From Eshraghiella sp051880035 (GTDB taxonomy: Bacteria > Bacillota > Clostridia > Lachnospirales > Lachnospiraceae): a stretch of 64,000 bases of DNA. This document shows positions 62,516 to 64,000 of this stretch, one piece after another (position 1 is the stretch's first letter; each line of letters begins with the position of its first letter). Below the pieces are notes generated by a model. The model was not told the DNA's origin and searched no databases. It saw only the letters and a program-made list of their open reading frames with translations. A program made the translations under genes and the position numbers. The stretch lies in the NCBI GenBank assembly GCA_051880035.1, contig JBJENE010000049.1, forward strand, positions 1-64,000. The letters are read 5' to 3'.

Positions 62516-62884
62516 ATGAAGATTAAAAAACTTTGGATTATTTTTGGAATTTTATCGACATTAACAATAGCCGGCACTTGTAAAATAGCATATGATATAG
62601 CCGTATATACCGCCAGAGGGCCCAAGCCGGATACAAGGGATTATGTCCTTGTAACAAACGATTATACCCCGGAGACTGTGGTTTCATCGGCTGATGTTCA
62701 GATATTTTATCTGGGTGCTTCATACGGTAAAGTTGTTATCTATAACGAGGACAAAACCGTATACGACTATACCGATATAGAGCTTTCCGGGCTGCCCCGT
62801 GAACTCCAGATTAAAATTCTGAACGGTTTTAAAATAAATTCCATGCAGCAGCTGTATGATTTTCTTGAAGCATATTCATCATAA
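62516..62884 (+). CDS. Membrane/secreted protein with BofC C-terminal-like domain
   Basis: This 122-aa protein has an N-terminal signal anchor (KKLWIIFGILSTLTIAGTC) and an extracytoplasmic tail. The last ~60 residues (YLGASYGKVVIYNED, then TDIELSGLPRELQIKILNGF, then a final LYDFLEAYSS) resemble the BofC C-terminal domain, in which BofC controls pro-sigma-K processing in Bacillus. The similarity is by eye. No SD is visible before ATG 62516. Confidence 0.6.
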   Translation: MKIKKLWIIFGILSTLTIAGTCKIAYDIAVYTARGPKPDTRDYVLVTNDYTPETVVSSADVQIFYLGASYGKVVIYNEDKTVYDYTDIELSGLPRELQIKILNGFKINSMQQLYDFLEAYSS

Positions 62885-62908
62885 CAATATAAGACAAAGG
62901 ATTAACTT

Positions 62909-64000
62909 ATGGATTACGATATAATTATTATAGGCGGAGGTCCGGCAGGAATGACTGCTGCCATAGCGGCTTCCTCCAATCACAAAAAAATATGCATTCT
63001 TGAGCATAATGACAGGGTTGGGCAGAAAATACTTTCCACAGGCAACGGAAAATGTAATCTGACCAATCAAAATATTTCCCCATCATGCTACAAAAGCGAT
63101 TCGGGTACGGACTTTTACAGTGTAATTGAAGCCTTTATGCCTGCTAAGGTTATTGATTTTTTCAAGTCGTTAGGACTGCTTACCAAAGAAAAAAACGGCT
63201 ATATTTATCCCCGTTCCGAGCAGGCTTCTTCCGTACTTGATACATTAAGATATGCACTTTCAAAATACGGCATAAATGTTCATACATCAGTAAATATTCA
63301 GAACTGCAAGTCAACTAAGAACGGATTTATAATACATACGGATAAGACAACTTATTCCTGCCAAAAGCTCATTCTGGCAGCAGGCTCAAAATGTGCTCCC
63401 AAAACAGGATCTGACGGCAGCGGATATGCAATTGCATGTAATTTCGGACACAGTATTATCCCGGTAATCCCGGCTCTCGTCCAGCTTAAATGCAAAGAAT
63501 CTTTTTATAAAGAGCTTCAGGGAGTGAGAACGGAAGCCTGTCTTAGTCTTACGGACGGCAATATGATAACCGCCACCGAAAAAGGCGAGCTGCAGCTTAC
63601 GGATTACGGAATTTCCGGAATTCCTGTTTTCCAGATAAGCCGTTATGTTAAAAGGCTTATAGATTCCGGTAAAAAACCTGTTATATATATTGACTTTTTT
63701 CCTGAATCGTCAAAGGAAGTTCTCTTTGAAACAATCCGCAGATTTATGGAATTTAATCCGGAAGCTGAAGCATCAAAGGCATTATGTGGTATTTTCAACA
63801 AGAAACTCAGTAATGTTTTTCTTAAAGAATGCGGCATAAAGCCATCCGCACCATGCCAAAATACAGATAAAGCAGACTGCGAAAAACTTGCTGATAAAAT
63901 CAAAAAATTTGCCGTAATTCCGGTTGACACTTTGGATTTTATGCATGCCCAGGTATGTGCAGGGGGCGTAAATCTGTCTGAAATCAATTTCCCTTCAATG
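62909..64000 (+). CDS. NAD(P)/FAD-dependent oxidoreductase, BaiN/HI0933 family (3' end outside window)
   Basis: The frame is open for 364 codons from ATG 62909 to the window end. It starts MDYDIIIIGGGPAGMTAAIA, an FAD-binding Rossmann motif, then RVGQKILSTGNGKCNLTN, the hallmark of HI0933-like flavoproteins, and LILAAGSKCAPKTGSDGSGY. Characterised relatives reduce steroids or tetrahydro compounds (BaiN), but most have unknown substrates. It probably ends about 50 codons beyond the window, since relatives are 400-420 aa. Confidence 0.93.
   Translation, partial: MDYDIIIIGGGPAGMTAAIAASSNHKKICILEHNDRVGQKILSTGNGKCNLTNQNISPSCYKSDSGTDFYSVIEAFMPAKVIDFFKSLGLLTKEKNGYIYPRSEQASSVLDTLRYALSKYGINVHTSVNIQNCKSTKNGFIIHTDKTTYSCQKLILAAGSKCAPKTGSDGSGYAIACNFGHSIIPVIPALVQLKCKESFYKELQGVRTEACLSLTDGNMITATEKGELQLTDYGISGIPVFQISRYVKRLIDSGKKPVIYIDFFPESSKEVLFETIRRFMEFNPEAEASKALCGIFNKKLSNVFLKECGIKPSAPCQNTDKADCEKLADKIKKFAVIPVDTLDFMHAQVCAGGVNLSEINFPSM

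Overview
This 64 kb window looks like a chromosomal core region of a low-GC, endospore-forming Clostridia, most likely Lachnospiraceae. The reasons are gene order (plsX-acpP-rnc-smc-ftsY, ylxM-ffh-rpsP-khpA-rimM-trmD-rplS, der-plsY-gpsA), sporulation genes (spoIVA, yqfC, yqfD), a pta-ackA acetate pathway, KtrAB-type potassium uptake and AT-rich coding with Bacillus-type promoters and Shine-Dalgarno (SD) sites. Nearly all genes are on the + strand; only tmcAL, prs and an AraC regulator are on the - strand. I see no insertion sequence, prophage, integrase, CRISPR array or rRNA. No gene-free stretch exceeds 300 bp. Both ends cut genes: a U32 protein on the left and a BaiN-type flavoprotein on the right. 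Layout: 1-5.5 kb holds U32 protein, FtsW/RodA, a transpeptidase PBP and a NUDIX hydrolase. At 5.6 kb a lone tRNA-Leu(CAA) has its own promoter and terminator. 5.8-14 kb: zinc-finger membrane protein, polA, coaE, FtsA-like ATPase, diguanylate cyclase and a YycJ-type hydrolase. 14-17 kb: an ACT/DUF711 pair of unknown function and tmcAL. 17-22 kb: pta-ackA, then DUF177-rpmF-plsX-acpP. 22-40 kb: the rnc-smc-ftsY / ylxM-ffh-rpsP-khpA-rimM-trmD-rplS-lepB-rbgA-rnhB superoperon, interrupted by ilvA-ktrB-ktrA, and followed by a FliK-like/FlhB-tail-like pair (ylqG-ylqH type), yraN and pgeF. 40-44 kb: prs, der-plsY-gpsA. 44.4-51.9 kb: a fucose catabolic module (MalT-type regulator, AraC regulator, fucI, fucA, sugar kinase) lying between gpsA and spoIVA, which are neighbours or near neighbours in many Firmicutes. 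52-64 kb: spoIVA, a membrane-anchored MutS-like ATPase, rnhA, a 56-aa membrane protein, alaS, rpsU, yqfC-yqfD-phoH-ybeY-cdd, a BofC-tail-like protein and the BaiN-type flavoprotein. The most interesting signals are regulatory and small-scale: (1) a sigma-E promoter for spoIVA buried inside the terminator of the fucose operon, placed so the sporulation transcript would begin in the hairpin loop and free its SD; (2) a structured rpsU leader with a possible pseudoknot; (3) yraN, intact but with no AUG/GUG/UUG start (apparent AUA or AUC start, coupled to ylqH); (4) a terminator whose 3' arm is also the -35 box of the ylxM-ffh promoter; (5) the FliK-like/FlhB-tail pair without any flagellar gene here; (6) a membrane-anchored MutS-like ATPase translationally coupled to RNase HI. 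All functional statements come from reading motifs and gene order, with no database search.
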